Source: a gamma proteobacterium symbiont of Ctena orbiculata
GTDB lineage: Bacteria > Pseudomonadota > Gammaproteobacteria > Chromatiales > Chromatiaceae
Assembly (NCBI GenBank): GCA_003094535.1
Contig: NATV01000074.1
Coordinates: 1-33,344 of the forward strand
Length of the DNA: 33,344 nucleotides
Reading direction: 5' to 3'
In this document: in pieces, positions 9,292-16,212 of the stretch
How positions within the stretch are numbered: the first letter of the stretch is position 1
Layout of the letters: each line of letters starts with the position of its first letter
Notes under the pieces: model-generated
Told to the model about the DNA's origin: nothing
Seen by the model: the letters and a program-made list of their open reading frames with translations, nothing else
Database searches by the model: none
Made by a program: the position numbers and the translations under genes

Positions 9292-9299
9292 TTAAAGGG

Positions 9300-9338
9300 A
9301 CGGCGAAGCGCACATCGAAACTCAAAACTCAAAACTTT
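9300..9338. repeat. Half copy of the AACTCAAAACT-type repeat
   Basis: GCGAAGCGCACATCGAAACTC and the following AAAACTCAAAACT match the right arm of the 6401–6522 palindrome (GCGTAGCGTACACCGAAACTC). This is the third locus of this family within 5.2 kb. Confidence 0.75.
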
Positions 9339-9394
9339 TCTTAGCTAAAGAGAGATTCGCGAGCAGTCATCCAGTCGAGTAAAAAGGTCAAACT

Positions 9395-10573
9395 ATGCCT
9401 CACACGCCCCAAATCAAAATCCCTGCCACCTACATGCGCGGCGGCACCAGCAAGGGAGTCTTCTTCAATCTGCAAGACCTGCCCGAGACCGCCCAGATAC
9501 CGGGTGAAGCCCGCGATAAGTTGTTGCTGCGGGTGATCGGCAGTCCCGATCCCTACGGCAAGCATACCGACGGAATGGGCGGCGCCACCTCCAGTACCAG
9601 CAAGACGGTGATCCTGGCGAAAAGCGACAGGCCCGATCACGACATAGATTATCTCTTCGGACAGGTCGCTATCGACAGGGCCTTTGTCGACTGGAGCGGC
9701 AACTGTGGCAACCTCACCGCCGCAGTGGGCTCCTTCGCCATCGCCAGCGGTCTGGTGGATGCCGAACGCATTCCAGACAACGGCATCGCCGTGGTTCGCA
9801 TCTGGCAGAAAAACATCGGCAAGACCATTGTCGCCCGGGTACCGATCACCGATGGCCGGGTACAAGAGACAGGTGATTTCGAACTCGACGGTGTCACCTT
9901 TCCGGCAGCGGAAGTGAAGATCGAATTCATCAACCCGGTCGATCCCGGCGAGGCCATGTTCCCCACCGGTAATCTGGTTGACGAATTGGAGGTGCCCGGT
10001 ATCGGCACTTTCCCGGTGACGATGATCAATGCCGGTATCCCCACCCTTTTTCTCAACGCTGCCGACATCGGTTACAGCGGTACCGAGCTGCAGGGCGCCA
10101 TAAACGAGAATCCGGAGGCCTTGCAACGCTTCGAGACCATTCGCGCACATGGGGCCATACGCATGGGGCTGATCGATAGCGTGGAAGAGGCGGCTAGCCG
10201 CCAGCACACTCCCAAGGTGGCCTATGTTGCACCGGCTGCGGACTACCAAGCCTCCAGCGGCAAGGTTGTTGACGCCAGTGATATCGATCTCAATGTGCGC
10301 GCCCTCTCGATGGGCAAGCTCCACCACGCCATGATGGGCACCGCCGCTGTGGCCATCGGCACCGCTGCGGCCATCCCCGGCACCCTGGTCAACCTGGCCG
10401 CCGGCGGTGGGGTGCGGGAATCGGTTGCCTTCGGCCACCCCTCCGGCACCCTCAAGGTCGGTGCGACCGCCAGGGAGCAGGATGGTAACTGGGTCGTGGA
10501 GAAGGTGGTGATGAGCCGCAGCGCACGGGTCCTGATGGAGGGTTGGGTGCGCATCCCGGGCGATGCGTTTTAG
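9395..10573 (+). CDS. prpF: 2-methylaconitate cis-trans isomerase PrpF
   Basis: Isomerises the AcnD product so that it can be rehydrated to 2-methylisocitrate, in the cytoplasm. The 392 residues match the family. The protein has the two-domain diaminopimelate-epimerase-like fold of PrpF, with the N-terminal signature YMRGGTSKGVFF (13–24), MGGATSSTSK ending at Lys70, and GNCGN with Cys104. Lys70 and Cys104 correspond to conserved active-site positions of the family. The C-terminal part contains GGGVRESVAFGHPSG. An AAGGT before the ATG is a modest ribosome binding site. It is the last gene of the locus; the following 193 bases hold a degenerate palindrome before a convergent gene. Confidence 0.96.
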   Translation: MPHTPQIKIPATYMRGGTSKGVFFNLQDLPETAQIPGEARDKLLLRVIGSPDPYGKHTDGMGGATSSTSKTVILAKSDRPDHDIDYLFGQVAIDRAFVDWSGNCGNLTAAVGSFAIASGLVDAERIPDNGIAVVRIWQKNIGKTIVARVPITDGRVQETGDFELDGVTFPAAEVKIEFINPVDPGEAMFPTGNLVDELEVPGIGTFPVTMINAGIPTLFLNAADIGYSGTELQGAINENPEALQRFETIRAHGAIRMGLIDSVEEAASRQHTPKVAYVAPAADYQASSGKVVDASDIDLNVRALSMGKLHHAMMGTAAVAIGTAAAIPGTLVNLAAGGGVRESVAFGHPSGTLKVGATAREQDGNWVVEKVVMSRSARVLMEGWVRIPGDAF

Positions 10574-10605
10574 TCTGATCTGGTGCCGGCTTCTCTCATT
10601 TACAT

Positions 10606-10735
10606 GGGCCGCGACTGAACGCCAATCAACGTCAGTAACGCTCGTGTTCTGGTTATTGTCATTGGGTTACTACCATCCGCAAAACCACCTCACAGGGTTT
10701 TACGGCCATTCGCGGTGATATGGGTCTATTGGCGG
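10606..10735. repeat. Degenerate copy of the GAACGC-type palindrome after prpF
   Basis: The gap between prpF and the convergent DUF4126 gene contains CCGCGACTGAACGCCAATCAA. Near its other end, GCCATTCGCGG and CTATTGGCGG partly reverse-complement the first part. Pairing is much weaker than in the copies at 5073 and 9181, so this is a decayed or divergent member. Confidence 0.45.
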
Positions 10736-10766
10736 TTTTTACCCAATGGCATGGCGTAGCACCGAG

Positions 10767-11468
10767 CTATTTCTCCGTACCCTGATCGTTGCTTGCCGTA
10801 TGAAAGAGCGATTTCAGTACATCGGGATGATCTGACTGGTTCCCTACGGGTGAGTCAGGCGGGGGCGGTTCTTTTGCGAACAGCGCACCGATGCGGCGAA
10901 ACAGGGATTTCAGTGCCCGCCAGATCTTCGGCAACAGCCAGATCACCAGGGCGATGAAGACCGCCAGGAGCAGCATAAAAGCGACCGGATGGTTGAGTGC
11001 CGCCCATAGTCCGGCGATAACCGCCAGGTCTTCGGCGATGGATGCGGTCCAGTTGGTTACCGGCTCCGGCGAGGTATTGATCATCAGTCGGGTGCCGGCC
11101 TTGGTGAAATGACTGCCGGCCGCCATGGTGCCGCCCACCAGCGCGGCGGCGAGCTCGGCTGCCTGGTTGACCTCGAAGCCGCTGGCCGCGCCCGCTGCCA
11201 GCAGCGCCCCTGCGGGGATACGCACGAAGGTATGCAGGGCATCCCAGCCGCTGTCGACACCGGGCGTCTTGTCGGCAAAGAACTCGATGAAATACATGAT
11301 GCCGGCAATGGTCATGACCAACGGATCGCTGAGCACCTCGAGTCCCGGCGGCAATGTGACATGCCCGGTCATGCCCAGGTAGCCTAAAACCAGCACCGCG
11401 GCATAGAGATTGATACCGGCGGCCCAGCCGGCGCCGAGTGTAAGGGCGAGGGTTTCGATGGTCTCCAT
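10767..11468 (-). CDS. DUF4126 family inner-membrane protein
   Basis: A 233-residue membrane protein of unknown function. From the N-terminus: ETIETLALTLGAGWAAGINLYA, the DUF4126 opening; hydrophobic segments near residues 8–30, 50–65, 85–115 and 155–180; and a basic, Pro-rich cytoplasmic tail (KEPPPPDSPVGNQ). The conserved small-residue stretches (AAGAASGFEVNQAAELAAALVGGTMAAGSHFTK region) suggest tightly packed helices. Members of this family are annotated only as hypothetical membrane proteins. It is convergent with prpF and divergent from argC, so it is probably a single-gene transcript. No function can be inferred from the context. Confidence 0.85.
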   Translation of the reverse strand: METIETLALTLGAGWAAGINLYAAVLVLGYLGMTGHVTLPPGLEVLSDPLVMTIAGIMYFIEFFADKTPGVDSGWDALHTFVRIPAGALLAAGAASGFEVNQAAELAAALVGGTMAAGSHFTKAGTRLMINTSPEPVTNWTASIAEDLAVIAGLWAALNHPVAFMLLLAVFIALVIWLLPKIWRALKSLFRRIGALFAKEPPPPDSPVGNQSDHPDVLKSLFHTASNDQGTEK

Positions 11469-11738
11469 AGCGCTCTTCCTGCGTAGTCTCTCTTTACTAA
11501 TGTTGTGCCAATTGATTAGATTTTCTACTCAATGGTTCAGAATTGTCCCTTAAAAGTCTCGTAGTTCACAATTGTTTAGGATTTCTTCCTCGATTACTTT
11601 TTCTTTTATTAATCAGGCCTTATGATATCAGCTCAGTTTACGGATTGATGCCGCAAGGGAGTCTGTGGCCACTCCCGCACGCGGTTGATGCAAGGTTGCT
11701 CAGCCTTCTAAGGTATTGAAAATCGGGTTTTCTCAAAG

Positions 11739-12770
11739 ATGATTAAGGTTGGTATTGTAGGTGGAACCGGGTACACCGGAGTCGAGCTGCTGCGGTTGCT
11801 CGCAGCTCATCCCTTCGCTGAGCTGGCAGCGATCACCTCCCGTGCCGAGGCGGGCAGGGCGGTTGCCGATCTCTTTCCCAACCTGCGCGGTGAAACCGAC
11901 CTGGCATTTATTGCCCCGGATCCGGCACAACTCAAGGCCTGTGACCTGGTTTTCTTCGCCACGCCGAACGGGGTGGCCATGACCCAGGTCCCCGGTCTGT
12001 TGGCCGAGGGGGTACGTATAATCGATCTCGCCGCCGATTTCAGAATCGCTGATCGGGAGGTCTGGGAACAATGGTATGGCATGGAGCACGCCGCGCCGGA
12101 GCTCCTGGCGGAGGCCGTCTACGGTCTGCCGGAGCTGAATCGTGAGGCGGTAGCAGAGGCCCGCCTGGTGGCCAATCCGGGTTGTTATCCCACGGCGGTC
12201 GCCCTCGGTTTTCTGCCGCTGATCGAAAACGGCCTGGTGGTAACCGATTTTCTGGTGGCCGATACCAAGTCGGGGGTGAGCGGTGCGGGAAGATCGGCGA
12301 GTGTCGCCAACCTGATGGGTGAGATGGGGGAGAGCTTCAAGGCCTATGCCATTCCCGGCCACCGCCATCAACCGGAGATTAGACAGACCCTGAGCCGGGT
12401 CAGCGGGCAGCCGATCGGTCTGACCTTCGTGCCCCATCTGGTGCCGATGATCCGGGGCATCGAGGCGACCCTCTATGCCCGTCTGAACGACCGGTCGGTC
12501 GATCTCCAGGCGCTCTTTGCCGAGCGCTATCGGCACGACTGCTTCGTCGATATCCTGGCTCCCGGCTCCCATCCCGAAACCCGCAGCGTCAAGGGGGCGA
12601 ACAGCTGCCGTATCGCGGTGCATACCCCGCTTGACGGCGATGTCGTGGTGGTCAGCTCGGTGATCGACAATCTGGTAAAGGGTGCCGCGGGACAGGCGGT
12701 GCAGAATATGAACTTGATGTTCGGTCTGGATGAGGACTGTGGTTTGAAGCAGGTCGCTCTGCTACCTTGA
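11739..12770 (+). CDS. argC: N-acetyl-gamma-glutamyl-phosphate reductase
   Basis: Reduces N-acetylglutamyl-5-phosphate with NADPH to the semialdehyde, the third step of arginine biosynthesis. The 343 residues match the long (type 1) ArgC. The N-terminal Rossmann motif [17 protein letters not shown] is followed by ANPGCYPTA, whose Cys149 is the catalytic nucleophile. GHRHQPEI supplies the conserved histidine region. The ribosome binding site is weak (TCAAAG). Only four bases separate its stop from the next gene, so argC and the DUF6776-like gene are co-transcribed. The same order argC–membrane protein–bactofilin–erpA is, to my memory, found in Pseudomonas. Confidence 0.96.
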   Translation: MIKVGIVGGTGYTGVELLRLLAAHPFAELAAITSRAEAGRAVADLFPNLRGETDLAFIAPDPAQLKACDLVFFATPNGVAMTQVPGLLAEGVRIIDLAADFRIADREVWEQWYGMEHAAPELLAEAVYGLPELNREAVAEARLVANPGCYPTAVALGFLPLIENGLVVTDFLVADTKSGVSGAGRSASVANLMGEMGESFKAYAIPGHRHQPEIRQTLSRVSGQPIGLTFVPHLVPMIRGIEATLYARLNDRSVDLQALFAERYRHDCFVDILAPGSHPETRSVKGANSCRIAVHTPLDGDVVVVSSVIDNLVKGAAGQAVQNMNLMFGLDEDCGLKQVALLP

Positions 12771-12774
12771 AACC

Positions 12775-13494
12775 ATGGTAGACATCAGGAAATACCGTGT
12801 TCCAAAGATTGTCGGGGCCGATGAGATGGTTCCGCGCTGGGTACGCTACGGCCTGTTGCTGGTGTTGTTGGGCGGTGTGGCCTGGCTGGCCTACCAAAAG
12901 GGTGGCAGCGGACTGGCACAGGGATTTGCGCGACTTCAATCGGGCATGGACCGGGTTGAACTGCTGGAACAGGAGCGCAATGAACTGAAGCGCGAATTGG
13001 CCATGGTCAAACAGACCGCCGAAGTGGATCGGGAGGCATTGGTCGCTATTCGCGAGCAAATCAAGGGGATTCAGGACGAACGGCTGAAGATGGAGGAGGA
13101 GTTGGCTTTCTTACGGGGAATAGTCTCAACCTCGTCCAAGAATCAGTCGCTCAGAGTGCAGAACTTTAAACTTGAACCCGGGCTTGAAGCGCAGCAGTTT
13201 GTCTATAAGTTCTCTGTCAGTCAGGTCATAAACAGCGGTAGTGTCGTAAAAGGCAGGATAGAGATAACGGTCACCGGGCTACAGGACGGAGAGACCAGGC
13301 AGCTGAAGCTCGATGCCTTGTCGAAAGAGAAACTGAGTAGCCACAAAATGCGTTTTCGCTATTACCAGAATGTCGAAGGCATGATCCTTCTTCCGCAGGG
13401 CTTCGAGCCCGCAACTATCATGATCGATGTTAAACCCAGCAGTTCCAAGCTGGCGCCTGTCAGTGAATCCTACAACTGGTCCCCACTATCCTGA
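12775..13494 (+). CDS. Single-pass membrane coiled-coil protein (DUF6776-like)
   Basis: A 239-residue protein with a short basic cytoplasmic N-terminus and one transmembrane helix (about residues 24–43, RYGLLLVLLGGVAWLAY). A heptad-rich coiled coil follows (about 55–115, LLEQERNELKRELAMVKQ), then a beta-rich C-terminal domain (about 120–239). This matches the family now called DUF6776, commonly encoded between argC and a bactofilin gene in gammaproteobacteria. The topology resembles divisome/elongasome linkers such as FtsL/MreC. A role with the adjacent bactofilin in a membrane-bound cytoskeletal structure is inference from gene order. The ATG overlaps no good ribosome binding site, but translational coupling to argC (four-base gap) is plausible. 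Confidence 0.82.
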   Translation: MVDIRKYRVPKIVGADEMVPRWVRYGLLLVLLGGVAWLAYQKGGSGLAQGFARLQSGMDRVELLEQERNELKRELAMVKQTAEVDREALVAIREQIKGIQDERLKMEEELAFLRGIVSTSSKNQSLRVQNFKLEPGLEAQQFVYKFSVSQVINSGSVVKGRIEITVTGLQDGETRQLKLDALSKEKLSSHKMRFRYYQNVEGMILLPQGFEPATIMIDVKPSSSKLAPVSESYNWSPLS

Positions 13495-13513
13495 TGTCAT
13501 AAGGAAAAACACT

Positions 13514-13972
13514 ATGTTTGGCAAGAGTAAGAAAAAATTTCGTTCACCGCGGATTACCACTGTCATCGGTGCGGGGACCGAGATCAAGGGCGATATCACT
13601 TTCCGCAGCGGATTGCACGTGGATGGGGTGATCAGGGGTGACGTAGTATCCGACCCTCAGGATCATTCGGCTACACTCACCTTGAGTGAACTCGGCACCA
13701 TCGATGGGAATGTTCGGGTTGGCAATGTCATGCTCAACGGCACGGTTGTCGGCGACGTAATCGCCAGCAACAGGGTGGAATTGGCGCCCAAGGCGAAAAT
13801 AACCGGGACCCTGACCTATGCCATGCTGGAGATGGCGATGGGGGCCGAGGTCAACGGCAAACTGATCCACGCCTCGGAACAGGAGCCACCACAGCTGCAA
13901 TATGACGGCGACCGGGAGCAAAAGGACGCGGTGGTGGACGAGGGCGAAAAGGTGATAAGCCCTGAGGCCTAG
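13514..13972 (+). CDS. Bactofilin (polymer-forming cytoskeletal protein)
   Basis: A 152-residue protein with the central right-handed beta-helix of bactofilins: repeating hydrophobic/glycine steps from TTVIGAGTEIKGDITFRSGL through VDGVIRGDV, GTIDGNVRVGNV, LNGTVVGDVIAS and AKITGTLTY. Flexible charged tails lie at both ends, with a basic MFGKSKKKFRS start that could contact membrane. Bactofilins polymerise without nucleotide and organise cell-shape, stalk or peptidoglycan enzymes. An upstream in-frame ATG at 13427 would overlap the previous gene. The ATG at 13514 is chosen because AAGGAAA (13501–13507) precedes it and the family starts there. It is 19 bases after the coiled-coil membrane protein gene, a likely partner. 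Confidence 0.92.
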   Translation: MFGKSKKKFRSPRITTVIGAGTEIKGDITFRSGLHVDGVIRGDVVSDPQDHSATLTLSELGTIDGNVRVGNVMLNGTVVGDVIASNRVELAPKAKITGTLTYAMLEMAMGAEVNGKLIHASEQEPPQLQYDGDREQKDAVVDEGEKVISPEA

Positions 13973-13986
13973 GGTGATCGCGAATA

Positions 13987-14019
13987 ATACTTGACTGTTT
14001 TTGTCGGTAATTGCATACT
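13987..14019 (+). promoter_or_regulatory. erpA promoter overlapped by a type-1 IscR-like site
   Basis: TTGACT (13991–13996) and CATACT (14014–14019) with a 17-bp spacer form a sigma70 promoter. The 25 bases 13987–14011 match the published type-1 IscR consensus (ATASYYGACT…AGTCRRSTAT) at 22 of 25 positions by my count. They cover the -35 element and most of the spacer. In enterobacteria erpA is a known IscR target, and repression by holo-IscR from this position is expected. Confidence 0.72.
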
Positions 14020-14114
14020 TAATCAATGATATTCAACGCCGCAAACCGTATTGGTTTGAGATCTATAGCAAGCCCGCCTGAGGCGATCGGGTGGGAGAGA
14101 GCAGGACCACTATC

Positions 14115-14465
14115 ATGACTAGCGTAGAGACAAACAACGATTCCATCATCTTCACCGAGGCGGCCGCGACCAAGGTGGCTTCACTGATTGCTGAAGAGGG
14201 TAACCCGGATCTGATGTTGCGCGTCTATATCCAGGGGGGAGGTTGCTCCGGATTTCAGTATGGATTTACCTTCGACGAGGCTGAAAACGAAGGTGACACC
14301 AAGGTTGAGACAGGTGGGGTAACCCTGCTGGTGGACCCCATGAGTATGCAGTACCTGATGGGAGCCGAGGTGGACTACACGGAAGGCCTGCAGGGTGCTC
14401 AGTTCATCATTCGCAATCCCAACGCAACCACGACCTGCGGTTGCGGGTCCTCATTCTCCGTCTGA
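14115..14465 (+). CDS. erpA: Iron–sulfur cluster insertion protein ErpA
   Basis: An A-type carrier that accepts Fe-S clusters from the scaffold and delivers them to essential apoproteins, including IspG/IspH and respiratory enzymes. With the ATG at 14115 the protein is 116 residues, the usual ErpA length. A GTG at 14091 would add eight residues and is less likely. The three ligand cysteines are present: Cys44 in [11 protein letters not shown], and Cys108/Cys110 in [13 protein letters not shown] stands about ten bases before the ATG. It has its own promoter with an IscR-like box and is separated from bactofilin by 142 bases. Likely clients encoded in this window are AcnD (4Fe-4S) and SdhB (three clusters). 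Confidence 0.95.
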   Translation: MTSVETNNDSIIFTEAAATKVASLIAEEGNPDLMLRVYIQGGGCSGFQYGFTFDEAENEGDTKVETGGVTLLVDPMSMQYLMGAEVDYTEGLQGAQFIIRNPNATTTCGCGSSFSV

Positions 14466-14561
14466 AACTGGGAGCTAAAACCGTTGGCTGGACGGGATGC
14501 CTGGATAGCCGTCCAGAGCTATAGAGGCATCCGTCAACCCTTCCGTAACAGGACGACCTGT

Positions 14562-15233
14562 TCAGCCCTCGACATAGGGCAGCAGGGTCAGTTCCACGCG
14601 ACGGTTCTGCTGACGTCCGGCCGCTGAGCTGTTGGCAGCGATTGGCCTGGACTCACCATATCCGACGGTATCGATGCGCACGCCCTCGACACCGTCCCGC
14701 ACCAGGACGTTGGAGACTGAATGGGCACGTTGCTGCGACAACAGCTGATTGTAGGATTCCGAACCGGTGCTGTCGGTATGTCCCGCCACTTCAATCATGG
14801 TCGATTTGTACTCTTTCAGCACCAGCGCGACTGAGCCGAGTATTTCGACGAAATTTGGTTTCAGGTCCGATTTATCGACTTCAAAGGTGATATTACTCGG
14901 CAGATTGAGGATGATATTGTCCCCTTCCCTGGTCACGCTGACACCGGTGTTTTCCAGGCGCTGACGCAGCTTGGCCTCCTGCACATCCATGTAGTATCCG
15001 ACACCGCCGCCGGCGATGGCGCCGATGCCGGCCCCTTTCAATGCGCGCTCTTTGCGTTTCTTTTTATCCTTCGAGGTGGCGATACCCAAAACCGCGCCGG
15101 CGACTGCCCCTATCATGGCGCCTTGTGTTGCCTTGGAGGTCTTCTCTTCCCGGGTGTAGGGATCGACTGTGGTACATGCCTGCAGCATGACCATGCTTGC
15201 GACAAGGCAACAAACTGTGCTTCGTATAGCCAT
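14562..15233 (-). CDS. OmpA-domain outer-membrane lipoprotein with glycine zipper (YiaD-like)
   Basis: A 223-residue lipoprotein. The signal sequence ends in LQAC, giving a lipidated Cys20. Residues about 30–90 form a glycine-zipper segment (GAMIGAVAGAVLGIA … GAGIGAIAGGGVGYYMD). Residues about 115–220 form an OmpA peptidoglycan-binding domain with NITFEVDKSDLKP, the loop HTDSTGSESYNQLLSQQRA and GYGESRPIA…QQNRRVEL. It probably anchors the outer membrane to peptidoglycan. The start at 15233 is chosen because AAGGAG lies six bases upstream and a lipoprotein signal follows at once. The open frame continues 53 codons upstream with no plausible signal. It is downstream of sdhB on the same strand with a 213-base gap, so it is probably separately transcribed. 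Confidence 0.93.
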   Translation of the reverse strand: MAIRSTVCCLVASMVMLQACTTVDPYTREEKTSKATQGAMIGAVAGAVLGIATSKDKKKRKERALKGAGIGAIAGGGVGYYMDVQEAKLRQRLENTGVSVTREGDNIILNLPSNITFEVDKSDLKPNFVEILGSVALVLKEYKSTMIEVAGHTDSTGSESYNQLLSQQRAHSVSNVLVRDGVEGVRIDTVGYGESRPIAANSSAAGRQQNRRVELTLLPYVEG

Positions 15234-15446
15234 CTCTTTCTCCTTGCGCCTCCGGCAGAGACTCGGGGAGGCTGTTATTTGGTTGAATCTATTTGACTGT
15301 TGAACTGACATCGTCGAACTTGATTTGTTCGGCTGTTCGCTCCAGGTTGGTTGGACAAAATAGTAGCAACTGGCATCGGTATTGAATGCCAACGGAACTG
15401 CATTTTTTACAAATGTTGTTGAATTATCGGCATCCCATGGATCGGT

Positions 15447-16202
15447 CTATTCGCTCTTGCCGAAGAGGTCCCGCAGCAGTTGCAGGCTGGTCTGGCGGCC
15501 CAATTCGCCGATCGCGGTGGTAAGCGGTATCTGTTTCGGGCAGACGCGTACGCAGTTTTGCGCATTGCCGCAGTTGCTGAGCCCGTCATCGCCCATGATG
15601 GCATGCAGGCGTTGCCGCCTGTGGTAACGCCCGGTGGGATGGTTGTTCATCAGCCTGACCGCAGCGAGGGCAGCCGGACCGACAAAATCCTTTTCCACTG
15701 CGTACTCTGGACAGGCTTCCAGGCAGCAACCGCAGCTCATGCAGCGGCTGAAGAGATAGTTCTCCCTCCAGGTCTCGGGTGCGATGCGCGGCGCCCCTTC
15801 GTGGATATCCCAGGCGCCGTCTATCTCGATCCAGGCCCGCACCCGCTTAAGGTCGTTGAAGATCTTACTGCGATCCACCATCAAATCCCGCACCACGGGA
15901 AACTTACTCAGGGGTTCAAGCCGGATGGGTTGATCAAGACTATCGACCAGCGTCGAACAGGCCTGACGAGGACGCCCGTTGATCATCATGCTGCAGGCAC
16001 CGCAGACCTCTTCCATGCAGTTAAACTCCCAGGCGACAGGATCGACTCGCTTCCCCTCCCGGGTGTGCGGATGTTCGCGGATCACCATCAGCGCTGAAAC
16101 GATATTGTGTCCCCGGCGGTAGGGTATGGAGAACCGTTGCCAGTAGGGAGGGCTGTAGGGGGTATCCTGGCGGCGGATATTGAGTTCGATCGTTTTGGCC
16201 AT
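15447..16202 (-). CDS. sdhB: Succinate dehydrogenase/fumarate reductase iron–sulfur subunit (type B)
   Basis: Carries electrons between the flavin subunit and the membrane quinone site. The 251 residues match the Bacillus-type subunit. All cluster ligands are visible. The 2Fe-2S set is Cys62, 67, 70 and 82 (NCMEEVCGACSM…RQAC). The 4Fe-4S/3Fe-4S sets are Cys154, 157, 160 and 164 (RCMSCGCCLEACP) and Cys211, 217 and 221 (NCGNAQNCVRVCPK). The start at 16202 is chosen because a GAGGA lies just upstream and it begins 10 bases after the sdhA stop. A longer frame from 16268 would run into sdhA. It is the third gene of sdhC-sdhA-sdhB. Sequence alone does not separate the dehydrogenase from the reductase direction. 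Confidence 0.94.
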   Translation of the reverse strand: MAKTIELNIRRQDTPYSPPYWQRFSIPYRRGHNIVSALMVIREHPHTREGKRVDPVAWEFNCMEEVCGACSMMINGRPRQACSTLVDSLDQPIRLEPLSKFPVVRDLMVDRSKIFNDLKRVRAWIEIDGAWDIHEGAPRIAPETWRENYLFSRCMSCGCCLEACPEYAVEKDFVGPAALAAVRLMNNHPTGRYHRRQRLHAIMGDDGLSNCGNAQNCVRVCPKQIPLTTAIGELGRQTSLQLLRDLFGKSE

Positions 16203-16212
16203 CAGCAAATCC

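Noticed and set aside
11252-11259. TGTCGACA inside the DUF4126 gene as another regulator site
   Set aside because: Single copy within coding DNA, no partner 62 bp away and no promoter; probably chance.
13427-13513. Longer bactofilin start inside the previous gene
   Set aside because: No family similarity; the ATG at 13514 has AAGGAAA upstream.
14488-14516. Terminator between erpA and the OmpA-like gene
   Set aside because: CTGGACGG/CCGTCCAG forms an eight-base stem with a 13-base loop, but no T run follows on either strand.
15234-15392. N-terminal extension of the OmpA-like lipoprotein
   Set aside because: It would hide the lipoprotein signal peptide and the AAGGAG ribosome binding site before 15233.
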